Part shown: positions 46,825-55,406 of the stretch, piece by piece
Layout of the letters: every line of letters starts with the position of its first letter
How positions within the stretch are numbered: position 1 is the first letter of the stretch
Assembly: GCF_965218915.1 (NCBI RefSeq)
Contig: NZ_OZ244708.1
Span: forward strand, 1,302,001 to 1,366,000
Direction of reading: 5' to 3'
Length of the DNA stretch: 64,000 bases
Source of the DNA: Novosphingopyxis sp965218915
GTDB taxonomy: Bacteria; Pseudomonadota; Alphaproteobacteria; Sphingomonadales; Sphingomonadaceae
Notes under the pieces: generated by a model
The model's input: the letters and a program-made list of their open reading frames with translations, nothing else
The model's database searches: none
What the model was told of the DNA's origin: nothing
Position numbers and translations under genes: made by a program

Positions 46825-47388
46825 ATGACCGATACCAAGCAATACCCGCTGCTCGCCAATCCGCATGTCCGGCTGACCGGTCCCGTCGACCAGAACATGT
46901 ATCACCAGTTTCGCCACTGTCTGGAGAATGCGCCGAAGGACGGCAGCATCGTCGTCGCGGTCACCACGCTGGGCGGCGATCCGGAGATCGCGCGGACGAT
47001 GGGCGACGATGTGCGGCTGCTGCGCGAATATGACGGGCGCGAGCTGCTTTTCCTGGGCAAGCAGGCGGTCTATTCGGCGGGCGCCACCTTTATGAGCTAT
47101 TTCCCGCGCGAGCACCGCTTCCTGACGCGCCAGACGCGGCTGATGATTCACGAGCGGCAGATGCACGCCACCGTCAATCTGAACGGACCGCTGCGGATGT
47201 GCATCGCCACGCTGAAGGCCAAGCTGCACGAGATCGAGCACAGCATCCATATCGAGGAAGAGGGCTTTCGCGCGCTGGCCGAGGGCACGCACACCGATTT
47301 CGAGACGATCCGTAATCGCGCGCCGGAAAACTGGTATATCGAGGCCGAGGAAGCCAAGCAGCTGGGACTAATACTTGATATCGTTTGA
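46825..47388 (+). CDS. ClpP-like serine peptidase
   Basis: This 187-residue protein has the ClpP/crotonase-type fold pattern: VRLTGPVDQNMYHQFRHCLE, VVAVTTLGGDPEIARTMGDD, VYSAGATFMSYFP, RLMIHERQ and EAEEAKQLGLILDI. Ser84 and His109 are 25 residues apart and Asp158 lies 49 further on, the same spacing as the ClpP triad Ser97-His122-Asp171, so activity is likely. It is not the housekeeping ClpP, which carries ASMG at the serine. No ClpX or ClpA gene is near. Function unknown. Confidence 0.8.
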   Translation: MTDTKQYPLLANPHVRLTGPVDQNMYHQFRHCLENAPKDGSIVVAVTTLGGDPEIARTMGDDVRLLREYDGRELLFLGKQAVYSAGATFMSYFPREHRFLTRQTRLMIHERQMHATVNLNGPLRMCIATLKAKLHEIEHSIHIEEEGFRALAEGTHTDFETIRNRAPENWYIEAEEAKQLGLILDIV

Positions 47389-47452
47389 CGCTGACAGCAA
47401 ATCAACTCATCGCTTATAAACAACCATTCATCGGTCATTCATGCCAAAATAG

Positions 47453-47485
47453 CGACGAAACGTTCTCCATTGTCGACGAAACGTT
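47453..47485. promoter_or_regulatory. Two 12-bp direct repeats in front of creD
   Basis: CGACGAAACGTT occurs at 47453-47464 and again at 47474-47485, 21 bp apart start to start, which is two helical turns. The second copy runs into the GGAGA ribosome-binding site of creD. The arrangement resembles a tandem response-regulator or repressor operator. Confidence 0.55.
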
Positions 47486-47496
47486 GGAGAACTCAT

Positions 47497-48885
47497 ATGC
47501 ATTCAGAGCGCACGCCGGGCCGTAAGCTCGGTCTCACGATTTTGGTGGCGGCGTTGCTCGCCGTACCGTTGCTGGCGATCTACGCGCTGGTCTATGACCG
47601 GCAGGACCAGTCGGATATCGCGCGCGCTTCGGTGGCGCAAGGTTGGGGTGGACCGCAGTTGCTGGCCGGACCGGTGCTGGTCATCCCATTTACCGAGACA
47701 TCGACCGAGACGGTGACCGAAAACGGCCGGCCGCACACGCGCACGGTCGAAACCGGCCAGCTGCTCTATCTCTCGCCCGCCAGTCAGAGCATGCAGACCG
47801 ACATCGATCCGCAGCGACGTCAGATTTCGATCTACGAGTCGGTGGTCTACCGGGCCGCCAACCAGGGAAGGGCGCGCTTCGCGATCCCGCAGGACCTGGC
47901 GCGTTACGGCGTCGATCGTGCGAAGCTCGATCTGCCGCGCGCCGAACTGCGTTTCGGGGTCGGGGATTCACGCGGGTTGCAGCCCGACGCACGCATCATC
48001 GCGAATGGCCGGCGTCTGATGCCGGAGCCCGGCAAGGGCCTGCTCGCGACGGGCGGGGCCGGCTTCTTCGCCTTTGCCGACTGGAACGGCGAGGGCGCGC
48101 TCGATGTCGCCTATCACTATGCGCTGAACGGCAGCGGCGGGCTGTCCTTTGTCCCGCGCGGCGGCGAAAGCGTCTGGACGATCCGGTCGCCTTGGCCGCA
48201 TCCCAGCTTCGTCGGCAATTTCCTGCCCGATACACACAAGATCGGCGATGATGGGTTCCAGGCGCGCTATGCGATCAGCAATCTGGCGCTTGGCCAGGCG
48301 CTGGCGAGCCGCGAGGACTTCGCAGCCCCGGAGCTTGCGGCGCCTGGCCGGATGATCGAAGTCTATAGCAGCGATCAGCCGACGGCGGGCGCAACGCAGG
48401 CTGCCAGCGTCAATCTGGTCGAGACGGTCGATCTCTACAGCCAGGTCAACCGCGCAGTGAAATATGGCTTTCTGTTTATCGGCTTTACCTTTCTGGCGTT
48501 TCTGATGTTCGATCTGGTCGGCGGAGCGGTGGTCGCGGCGGCTGAATATCTGCTCGTCGGATCGGGGTTGGTCCTGTTCTTCGTGCTGCTGCTCGCCTTT
48601 GCCGAGGTGGTGGGCTTCACCATTGCCTATCTGGTCGCCGCGGGCGCGATCACCGTGCTCCTGACCGCCTATTCGGCGGCGGTGCTCGGCAGCTGGAAGC
48701 GCGCGCAGATGATTGCCGGGCTGCTCGCCGGGCTCTATGCGGTGCTGTTCGTGCTGCTCAGCCTCGAGGCGCTGTCGCTCCTGATCGGATCGGTGCTGCT
48801 GTTCGTCGCGCTGGCCGCGGTGATGTGGGCTACGCGGCGGATCGACTGGTCGGGGGTGCGGGGTTCCGAGCCGGTTAAGGAGTGA
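47497..48885 (+). CDS. creD: Inner membrane protein CreD
   Basis: This 462-residue protein has an amino-terminal membrane segment (KLGLTILVAALLAVPLLAIY), a large periplasmic domain (GPVLVIPFTE, LYLSPASQSMQTDI, PSFVGNFLPDTHKI) and a carboxy-terminal group of about five membrane helices starting at KYGFLFIGFTFLAFLMFDLV. In E. coli creD is induced by CreBC and affects envelope integrity; no creBC genes are in this window. The ATG at 47497 has GGAGA upstream and is preferred over an earlier ATG inside the operator-like repeat. Confidence 0.92.
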   Translation: MHSERTPGRKLGLTILVAALLAVPLLAIYALVYDRQDQSDIARASVAQGWGGPQLLAGPVLVIPFTETSTETVTENGRPHTRTVETGQLLYLSPASQSMQTDIDPQRRQISIYESVVYRAANQGRARFAIPQDLARYGVDRAKLDLPRAELRFGVGDSRGLQPDARIIANGRRLMPEPGKGLLATGGAGFFAFADWNGEGALDVAYHYALNGSGGLSFVPRGGESVWTIRSPWPHPSFVGNFLPDTHKIGDDGFQARYAISNLALGQALASREDFAAPELAAPGRMIEVYSSDQPTAGATQAASVNLVETVDLYSQVNRAVKYGFLFIGFTFLAFLMFDLVGGAVVAAAEYLLVGSGLVLFFVLLLAFAEVVGFTIAYLVAAGAITVLLTAYSAAVLGSWKRAQMIAGLLAGLYAVLFVLLSLEALSLLIGSVLLFVALAAVMWATRRIDWSGVRGSEPVKE

Positions 48886-48941
48886 GGGCGAAAGAAACGG
48901 CAATCCGCCAATGAGTCAGGTTTGAATTCGCAGCTTCCATG

Positions 48942-49125
48942 ACCTTCTCCCGCCCGGGCGGGAGAAGGATACGAAGTCTTGGCTCGCAGAACCCTAGACG
49001 CAGTTGGATGAGGGTGGGCGGCGCGTGAGCGCCATCGACAGCACGGTGCTGCGGAATGCCCCTCACCGCTGCGACTAACGAACAAGTTCGTAAGTGTCGC
49101 TCCTCTCCCGCGAGCGGGAGAGGGG
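48942..49125. repeat. CTTCTCCCGC-type palindromic repeat after creD
   Basis: It starts CCTTCTCCCGCCCGGGCGGG and ends CTCCTCTCCCGCGAGCGGGA followed by GAGG. It shares CAGTTGGATGAGGGTGGGCG-like text with the element at 23448 and has the same overall length. It fills most of the 285-bp gap between creD and the convergent metallopeptidase gene; I see nothing else in that gap. Confidence 0.82.
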
Positions 49126-49170
49126 AAGCTCGGCTCGGCTTGCCTTTCTATTCGAAATCGTCCGACAATC

Positions 49171-50052
49171 TCACAGCGTCCGCGCCGCGAACGTATCGCA
49201 TTGCTGCGGATCGCCGGTTTCGATCCCGCGCTTCAGCCAGCGCATGCGCTGCTCGCTGGTGCCGTGGGTGAACATGCTCTCGACCGGGGCCTGGCCCGCC
49301 TCGCGCATCAGCGTGTCGTCGCCGATCGCGTGCGCCGCGGTCATGCCTTCCTCGACATCGCCCGGATCGAGCCGGTCCTTGTTCTGGCCGGCCCAGACGC
49401 CGGCATAGCAATCGGCCTGCAACTCCATGCGCACCTGCAGCTCGTTGCCCGCAGCCTGGCCGGCGCGCGCCTGGCGCTGGCGCACCTCGTCGGCGATGCC
49501 GCTCAGCTTCTGGATGTGGTGGCCGACTTCGTGCGCGATGACATAGGCCTCGGCAAAATCGCCCCCCGCGCCCATCTGTTCGCGCATCTGATTGAAAAAG
49601 CTGGTGTCGAGATAGACGCCCTGATCGGTCGGGCAGTAGAACGGCCCCATCGCCGATTGCGCCGCGCCGCAGCCCGATTGCTGCTGCTGGTCGTAGAAAT
49701 AGAGACTGGCCGGGCGATAACCCGGGAGAAGCTGGCTCCAGGTCTGCTCGAGCGAGGTCAGCACGCGGCCGGAAAAGACTTCGGCGTCCGTGTCGTAGGT
49801 CTTGGCCGATTGATCCTGGGCTGCCTGGCCGCCCGGCCCACCGCCGCCGAGAAAACTCATTCCGCCGCCGGAAAACAGGAAAAATCCGACGATGGCAATG
49901 ATCACGATGGTGCCGATGCCCATCTTCCGGCCCAGCAGCATCGGGAGCAGCCCGAGCAGCCCTCCCAATCCGCCCCCGCCGCCACCAAAGCCGCCGCCTC
50001 CCCGGCCGAGGTCATGCGCGTTGTCGCTGGGTTCCAGATCGTCGAGGCGCAT
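49171..50052 (-). CDS. Neutral zinc metallopeptidase (YpfJ/KPN_02809 type)
   Basis: This 293-residue protein has a Gly-rich amino terminus (RGGGGFGGGGGGLGGLLG), one membrane segment (MGIGTIVIIAIVGFFLFSGG) and a carboxy-terminal putative neutral zinc peptidase domain with HEVGHHIQKLSG as the HExxH-like site, preceded by VYLDTSFFNQMREQMGAGG. The domain family (Zn_peptidase, formerly DUF) has no defined substrate. It is divergent from the patatin gene. Confidence 0.9.
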   Translation of the reverse strand: MRLDDLEPSDNAHDLGRGGGGFGGGGGGLGGLLGLLPMLLGRKMGIGTIVIIAIVGFFLFSGGGMSFLGGGGPGGQAAQDQSAKTYDTDAEVFSGRVLTSLEQTWSQLLPGYRPASLYFYDQQQQSGCGAAQSAMGPFYCPTDQGVYLDTSFFNQMREQMGAGGDFAEAYVIAHEVGHHIQKLSGIADEVRQRQARAGQAAGNELQVRMELQADCYAGVWAGQNKDRLDPGDVEEGMTAAHAIGDDTLMREAGQAPVESMFTHGTSEQRMRWLKRGIETGDPQQCDTFAARTL

Positions 50053-50161
50053 TGCAATATTCCTTTACTCAAGCAGCAGGAGCCCGACGCTAGCACTGTT
50101 TCGTGGTGGGAACCATCGCCCGCCGCCGCCGGTTCCCCTGGCAACGATTCAAAGGCGGGAA

Positions 50162-51316
50162 ATGGCGGATATCGAAGCAGAACCGAAACGTGCGAGCGGC
50201 GCGGCGCTGCCCTTGCCCGAGCAGACCGTCCTGCTGCTCCAGGGCGGCGGTGCGCTGGGATCGTTCCAGGCCGGCGTGTTCGAGGCGCTCGACGGCATGG
50301 CGATCCCGCTCACCTGCGTGGCGGGCATATCGATCGGCGCCGTGAACGCGGCGCTGATCGCGGGCAATCCGCCCGGAAAGCGGATCGCGGCGCTCAAGAC
50401 ATTCTGGGACATGGTGTCGGGCGGGATGCCCAATTTCGTGCTGCCGGAGAATAACCATGTGCGCGAGGGGGCGCACATCGCGGCCGCCGCCACCGTCGCC
50501 AGCTTCGGCGTGCCCGGCTTCTTCCGCCCGCATTGGATCATGCCGGACTGGGCCCCGCCCGGCAGCGAGGCCGCGATCAGCTATTATGACAGCGCGCCGC
50601 TCATCGAAACGCTGAACGAGATGGTCGACTGGGATTTGCTCAACGATGGGCCGATGCGGGTCGCGGTGGGCGCGGTCGATGTCGAGACCGGCAATTTCCA
50701 ATATTTCGACACCCGCAGCGAGGAATGTCCGGTGCGCATCGACGCGCGGCATATCATGGCCTCGGGCGCGCTGCCGCCGGGCCTGCCCCCGGTGGAGATC
50801 GACGGACGCCATTATTGGGATGGCGGCCTCGTCTCCAACACGCCGTTGGGCTATATTCTCGATACGCAGGGCAGCGAGGATATCCTGATTTTCCAGGTCG
50901 ATCTGTTCCCCGCGCGCGGGAAGCTGCCGCGCCGGATGAGCGACGTTTGGAGCCGCGAAAAGGACATCCGCTTTTCCAGCCGGACGCGTTCGGTCACCGA
51001 TCAATATCTGCGGCTGCGCCGGGACCATGAGGCGATCCGCAAGCTGATCGATCGTCTGCCCGGGAAGCTGCAGGATGAGCCGGAAGTGAAGGCGCTGCGC
51101 GCGCGGGTCGCCGAAAGCGCGGTCAACGTCGTGCAACTCGTCTACCGCAGCCGCGCTTGGGAAACCGGGGCCAAGGATTTCGAATTCTCGCGCTCTGCGA
51201 TGCTCGATCACTGGCACCAGGGCCACGAGGCGCTGTGCAAGTCGATCGACAAGGGCGACATCCTCGCCCGCAACATCGCCGACGGAAAGACCGCCGCGTT
51301 CGATCTGATCGACTGA
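50162..51316 (+). CDS. Patatin-like phospholipase with DUF3734-type tail
   Basis: This 384-residue protein has the patatin oxyanion loop GGGALGSFQAGV, the nucleophile motif AGISIGAVNAAL and the aspartate in YWDGGLVSNTPLG, so it has a complete Ser-Asp dyad. The carboxy-terminal part (SRSAMLDHWHQGHEA) matches the DUF3734 tail often fused to such patatins. It is next to bdhA, a pairing common in PHB-using proteobacteria, suggesting a role around lipid or polyhydroxybutyrate granules; this is inference. The ATG at 50162 is preferred over an upstream extension antisense to the peptidase. Confidence 0.88.
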   Translation: MADIEAEPKRASGAALPLPEQTVLLLQGGGALGSFQAGVFEALDGMAIPLTCVAGISIGAVNAALIAGNPPGKRIAALKTFWDMVSGGMPNFVLPENNHVREGAHIAAAATVASFGVPGFFRPHWIMPDWAPPGSEAAISYYDSAPLIETLNEMVDWDLLNDGPMRVAVGAVDVETGNFQYFDTRSEECPVRIDARHIMASGALPPGLPPVEIDGRHYWDGGLVSNTPLGYILDTQGSEDILIFQVDLFPARGKLPRRMSDVWSREKDIRFSSRTRSVTDQYLRLRRDHEAIRKLIDRLPGKLQDEPEVKALRARVAESAVNVVQLVYRSRAWETGAKDFEFSRSAMLDHWHQGHEALCKSIDKGDILARNIADGKTAAFDLID

Positions 51317-51339
51317 TGGGCTGCGGCTTCCCGCTCTGC

Positions 51340-51437
51340 CGTCATTGCGAGAAGCGAAGCGACGCGGCAATCCAGAGCTATTGCAGCGCTTGGCCGTTCT
51401 GGATTGCTTCGTCGCCTGACGGCTCCTCGCAATGACG
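51340..51437. repeat. CGTCATTGCGAG-type palindromic repeat between patatin gene and bdhA
   Basis: CCGTCATTGCGAGAAGCGAA on the left and GCTCCTCGCAATGACG on the right are the outer arms; GGCAATCCAGA and TCTGGATTGCTTCG are the inner arms. Confidence 0.87.
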
Positions 51438-51473
51438 TAGTTTTGAACCGATAGAAAAAAGGAGATCTCCCCC

Positions 51474-52259
51474 ATGTTTCTCAAAGGCAAGACCGCGCTG
51501 GTCACCGGCTCCACTTCGGGCATCGGCTTGGCCTATGCCAAGGCGCTTGCAGTCGAGGGCGCGAACATCGTCATCAACGGTTTCGGTGACGCGGACGCGA
51601 TCGAGGCCGAGCGCAAGGCGCTGGAGGAGACCAGCGGCGCGAAGGCGGTCTATTCCGATGCGGACCTGACCAAGCCCGAGCGGATCGAGGAGATGATGAA
51701 ACTGGCGGCCCAGGAGTTTGGCGGGGTCGATATCCTGATCAACAACGCCGGCACCCAACATGTCGATCCGATCGAGGATTTCCCGGTCGACAAATGGGAC
51801 CTGATCATCGCGCTCAACCTCACCTCCTCCTTCCACACGGTGCGCCATGCTGTACCCTATATGAAGGAACGGAGATGGGGCCGGATCATCGCCACCGCCT
51901 CGGCCCACAGCAAAGCCGCGTCGCCGTTCAAGACGGCTTACGTCACCGCCAAGCACGGGCTCGCCGGGTTCACCAAGACGATCGCGCTGGAACTGGCCGA
52001 ACATGGCATCACTGCAAACGCGATCAGCCCGGGCTATGTCTGGACGTCGCTGGTCGAAAACCAGATTCCCGACACGATGAAGGCGCGCGGCATGAGCCGC
52101 GAGGACGTGATCAACAAGGTGCTGCTTGAGGGCCAGCCGACCAAGCAGTTCGTCACGCCCGAACAGGTCGCCGCGCTCGCGCTCTATCTGTGCCGCGACG
52201 AAGCCGCGCAGATTACCGGCGCCAACCTGTCGATCGACGGCGGCTGGACGGCCGAATAG
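51474..52259 (+). CDS. bdhA: D-3-hydroxybutyrate dehydrogenase
   Basis: It oxidises D-3-hydroxybutyrate to acetoacetate with NAD+, in the breakdown of polyhydroxybutyrate. The 261-residue SDR has TGSTSGIGLAYAKAL, NNAGTQHVDPIEDFP, the catalytic ASAHSKAASPFKTAY with YVTAK, and NAISPGYVWTSLVENQI. The HVDPIEDFP and PGYVWTSLVE segments mark it as BdhA rather than FabG. AAGGAG precedes the ATG. Confidence 0.94.
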   Translation: MFLKGKTALVTGSTSGIGLAYAKALAVEGANIVINGFGDADAIEAERKALEETSGAKAVYSDADLTKPERIEEMMKLAAQEFGGVDILINNAGTQHVDPIEDFPVDKWDLIIALNLTSSFHTVRHAVPYMKERRWGRIIATASAHSKAASPFKTAYVTAKHGLAGFTKTIALELAEHGITANAISPGYVWTSLVENQIPDTMKARGMSREDVINKVLLEGQPTKQFVTPEQVAALALYLCRDEAAQITGANLSIDGGWTAE

Positions 52260-52288
52260 GCGGCGGGGTCTCGGTCATTATCATCTGT

Positions 52289-52385
52289 CGTCATTGCGAT
52301 CCCCGACTTGATCCGGAGGAAGCAATTCAGGGCGTGTAACGCTACAGTTGGCCTGGATCGCCTCGCCTACGGCTCGCAACGACGG
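52289..52385. repeat. Diverged CGTCATTGCGA-type palindromic repeat before katG
   Basis: It has CGTCATTGCGA at the left and GGCTCGCAACGACG at the right, with AAGCAATTCAGG and CCTGGATCGCC inside, so it is a decayed copy of the family at 51340. The rest of the 52260-52555 gap is AT-richer and presumably holds the katG promoter, but I could not place boxes with confidence. Confidence 0.7.
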
Positions 52386-52555
52386 GATGGGTATATGTGG
52401 AAACCCCAAGGCTAAACTCGAACAAGACCGAGGGTGTTCGGATAGCGAAAGATCGACTTTTCCACTCTTGCTGACCGATTTTTATCGCTTCGATCGATTA
52501 ATGCCGTGGCCTATGCTATGATTGACGCAAATCTTTGAAATTCAGGAGAATCACA

Positions 52556-54748
52556 ATGGACATGAAGACAACCGGTTCACCCGAAGGCTGCCCGCTGGGA
52601 TTCGGCGGCGGCGTGCGCGGCCTGCTCGGCCGCCAGAACCGCGACTGGTGGCCCGATGCGCTCCAGCTCGAAATCCTCCACCATGGCGGCACCTCGCCCG
52701 ATCCGATGGGCGAGGATTTCGATTATGTCGAAGCGTTCAAGAAGCTCGATTACCAGGCGCTCAAGCAGGATCTGCATGCGCTCATGACCGACAGCCAGCC
52801 TTGGTGGCCGGCCGATTACGGACATTACGGCCCGTTCTTCGTCCGCATGGCATGGCATGCGGCAGGCACCTACCGCACGGCCGACGGCCGCGGCGGCGCA
52901 TCGACCGGGCAGCAGCGTTTCGCGCCGCTCAGCAGCTGGCCCGACAACGCCAATCTGGACAAGGCCCGGCGCCTGCTGTGGCCGATCAAGCAGAAATACG
53001 GGAAGCATATCAGCTGGGCCGATCTGCTCATCCTCACCGGCAATGTCGCGATCGAATCGATGGGCGGCCCGGTTTTCGGATTCGGCGGCGGACGCAAGGA
53101 CGATTTCGAGCCGGAAACCGGTGTCTATTGGGGCACCGAGGAAAATTGGGTCGGGGGCGAGGAAACCCGTATCCAGCCCGACAAGGAAATGGCGCTAGAG
53201 AACCCGCTGGCCGCGATCCAGATGGGATTGATCTATGTCAATCCGGAAGGCCCCGGTGGCAATCCCGATCCGCAGGGCTCGGCGCGAGACATTCGCGAGA
53301 CCTTCGCGCGCATGGCGATGAACGACGAGGAAACCGTCGCGCTCACCGCCGGTGGCCACACGTTCGGCAAATGCCACGGCGCGGGCGACGCCAATCTGGT
53401 CGGCGCGGAGCCGGAGGGCGCGGACGTCGCCTTCCAGGGCCTCGGCTGGACCAGCGGTTTCGAAACCGGGATGGGCGAGCATGCCATCACCTCGGGTCTC
53501 GAAGGCGCGTGGACGACCACGCCGATCCAGTGGGACATGGATTATTTCGACATGCTGCTCGATCATGATTACGAGATCGTGATGAGCCCGGCGGGCGCGC
53601 AGCAGTGGCAGCCCAAGGTCGACGGCGATGACGAGCTGGCCCCCGCCGCGCACGACGCTTCGAAGCGCGTGCCGACGATGATGACCACCGCCGACATGGC
53701 GATGAAGGTCGATCCGGAATATCGCAAGATCATGCAGAAATTCCGCGACGATCCGGCCTATTTCGCCGACGCCTTTGCCCGTGCGTGGTTCAAGCTGACG
53801 CACCGCGATATGGGCCCGAAGGTCCGCTATCACGGCCCCGAGGTTCCTTCCGAAGATCTCATCTGGCAGGACCCGATTCCCGCCGGAACGCAGATTGCGG
53901 ACGGTGATGTCGCCGAGTTGAAGAAGGCGATCTTGGACAGCGGCCTCACCATCGCCGAACTGGTCAAGGCGGCCTGGGCGTCGGCCTCGACCTTCCGCAA
54001 ATCGGACTATCGCGGCGGTGCCAATGGCGCGCGCGTACGTCTCGCCCCGCAAAAGGGTTGGGCGGTCAACGATCCGGACGAACTGTCCAAGGTCCTGTCC
54101 AAGCTGGAAGAGATCAGGGGCGACAAGTCCATCTCGCTGGCCGATCTCATCGTGCTGGGCGGTACGGCCGCGGTCGAGAAGGCGGCGAAGGATGCCGGTT
54201 TCAATATCGCGGTGCCGTTCACCAGCGGCCGCGGCGACGCGACCGACGAGCAGACCGATGGCGAAAGCTTCGAGCCGCTCGAGCCCAAGGCCGATGGTTT
54301 CCGCAACTATCTGTCGACCAAGCACAGCGTGAAGACCGAAGAGCTGATGCTCGACCGCGCGCAGCTGCTCGGCCTCTCGGCACCCGAAATGACGGTGCTG
54401 GTCGGTGGGCTTCGCGTGCTCGGTGCCAATCAGGGCAACAGCAAGCAGGGCGTGCTGACGGATCGTCCGGGTCAGCTGACCAACGATTTCTTCGTCAACC
54501 TGCTCGACATGAAGACCGCGTGGAAGGTGGTCGACGAGAGCGGCGACGAGGAGTTTGTCGGTTCCGACCGGGCGAGCAACGAAGAGAAATGGCGCGCCAC
54601 ACGCACCGATCTGATCTTCGGCTCGAACTCGCAGCTGCGCGCGATTTCCGAGGTCTATGCCGAAAACGGCCATGAAGAGAAGTTCGTCAAGGACTTCGTC
54701 AAGGTCTGGACCAAGGTGATGAACGCGGACCGTTACGACCTCGTCTGA
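52556..54748 (+). CDS. katG: Catalase-peroxidase
   Basis: It is a bifunctional haem enzyme that removes hydrogen peroxide. The 730-residue protein has the distal site RMAWHAAGTYR (Trp of the Met-Tyr-Trp adduct plus Arg and His), the adduct tyrosine in GLIYVNPEGPGG, the methionine region ARMAMNDEETVALTAGGHTF and the proximal histidine in GGHTFGKCHGAG. The second, haem-free domain follows. AGGAG lies nine bases before the chosen ATG. No oxyR gene is adjacent. Confidence 0.97.
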   Translation: MDMKTTGSPEGCPLGFGGGVRGLLGRQNRDWWPDALQLEILHHGGTSPDPMGEDFDYVEAFKKLDYQALKQDLHALMTDSQPWWPADYGHYGPFFVRMAWHAAGTYRTADGRGGASTGQQRFAPLSSWPDNANLDKARRLLWPIKQKYGKHISWADLLILTGNVAIESMGGPVFGFGGGRKDDFEPETGVYWGTEENWVGGEETRIQPDKEMALENPLAAIQMGLIYVNPEGPGGNPDPQGSARDIRETFARMAMNDEETVALTAGGHTFGKCHGAGDANLVGAEPEGADVAFQGLGWTSGFETGMGEHAITSGLEGAWTTTPIQWDMDYFDMLLDHDYEIVMSPAGAQQWQPKVDGDDELAPAAHDASKRVPTMMTTADMAMKVDPEYRKIMQKFRDDPAYFADAFARAWFKLTHRDMGPKVRYHGPEVPSEDLIWQDPIPAGTQIADGDVAELKKAILDSGLTIAELVKAAWASASTFRKSDYRGGANGARVRLAPQKGWAVNDPDELSKVLSKLEEIRGDKSISLADLIVLGGTAAVEKAAKDAGFNIAVPFTSGRGDATDEQTDGESFEPLEPKADGFRNYLSTKHSVKTEELMLDRAQLLGLSAPEMTVLVGGLRVLGANQGNSKQGVLTDRPGQLTNDFFVNLLDMKTAWKVVDESGDEEFVGSDRASNEEKWRATRTDLIFGSNSQLRAISEVYAENGHEEKFVKDFVKVWTKVMNADRYDLV

Positions 54749-54782
54749 GGCGACCGGTCAGCCCAGCGGTTCTTGCGAGACC

Positions 54783-54832
54783 GACCCGCCCTTCTTCGCT
54801 CCGTTTCGGCGGCGCGCAGAGGGGCGGGTTGT
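54783..54832 (+). terminator. Possible terminator after katG
   Basis: GACCCGCCC pairs with GGGGCGGGTT across a loop of about 30 bases, about 35 bp after the katG stop. The loop is long, so this is a moderate call. Confidence 0.4.
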
Positions 54833-54889
54833 CCATATGAAACGCCGAACGATCGCGTGGAATGACGAGATCGCGAGTCCTCGAACAGG

Positions 54890-55285
54890 TCAGCGCAACT
54901 GGGTCGGGTTCAGCGGCGGACCGACGTCGACGTTACCGGCAACCGGAGCGCCGGCTAGAGCTTGAGGCGGCGCTAGTGGTTGCGGCGCAGGCGGTGGGCT
55001 CGGCGCGGGCGTGGAGGCATCGAAGGAGGTCGGCGATCCATCGATCCCGCCGGGCGACCCGCTGAAGGTCGGCTGTGCATCGATCGTGAAATCGGTCGGC
55101 ATTTCGGCGGTCATGTCGACCATCGGTGCCCGTGGAGGCGGCACGGCGGCGGGTTCTTGCGGGGGGGGCTGGAGTTCGGCGGCATCGGGCCGATCGGAGG
55201 CGGGACCGTCGGGTGATGGTAGGACGAATCCCATCAGCACGGCAAAGCCGATCACGCCCCACAGCAATTTGGTGTTTCGATCCAT
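54890..55285 (-). CDS. Proline-rich membrane-anchored hypothetical protein
   Basis: This 131-residue protein begins MDRNTKLLWGVIGFAVLMGF, one amino-terminal membrane segment, followed by a Pro/Ala-rich low-complexity region with no globular domain (AELQPPPQEPAAVPPPRAP; PAPSPPPAPQPLAPPQALAG). It is probably an envelope protein with an extended periplasmic tail. I do not recognise a family. Its downstream end faces katG. Confidence 0.6.
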   Translation of the reverse strand: MDRNTKLLWGVIGFAVLMGFVLPSPDGPASDRPDAAELQPPPQEPAAVPPPRAPMVDMTAEMPTDFTIDAQPTFSGSPGGIDGSPTSFDASTPAPSPPPAPQPLAPPQALAGAPVAGNVDVGPPLNPTQLR

Positions 55286-55333
55286 AAGACTGCCGGATTA
55301 GGCCGGCTGAATTAAGGATCTGTTGATGAGAAA

Positions 55334-55363
55334 GGGCCGGCCCTTCCGCAGAAGGACCGGCCC
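55334..55363 (-). terminator. Intrinsic terminator after aceA
   Basis: On the minus strand a stem of about 13 bp (GGGCCGGTCCTTC with GAAGGGCCGGCCC, one mismatch) and a 4-base loop is followed by TTTCTC. It begins about 44 bp beyond the aceA stop. Confidence 0.75.
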
Positions 55364-55406
55364 GACTGTGCCGATCGCTATTGCTCCTGCCCGCGATCGC
55401 CTCTCC

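Noticed and set aside
52480..52550. An OxyR-type site upstream of katG
   Set aside because: The AT-rich dyads here (for example CGATCGATTAATG) do not match the ATAG-N7-CTAT pattern well enough to call.
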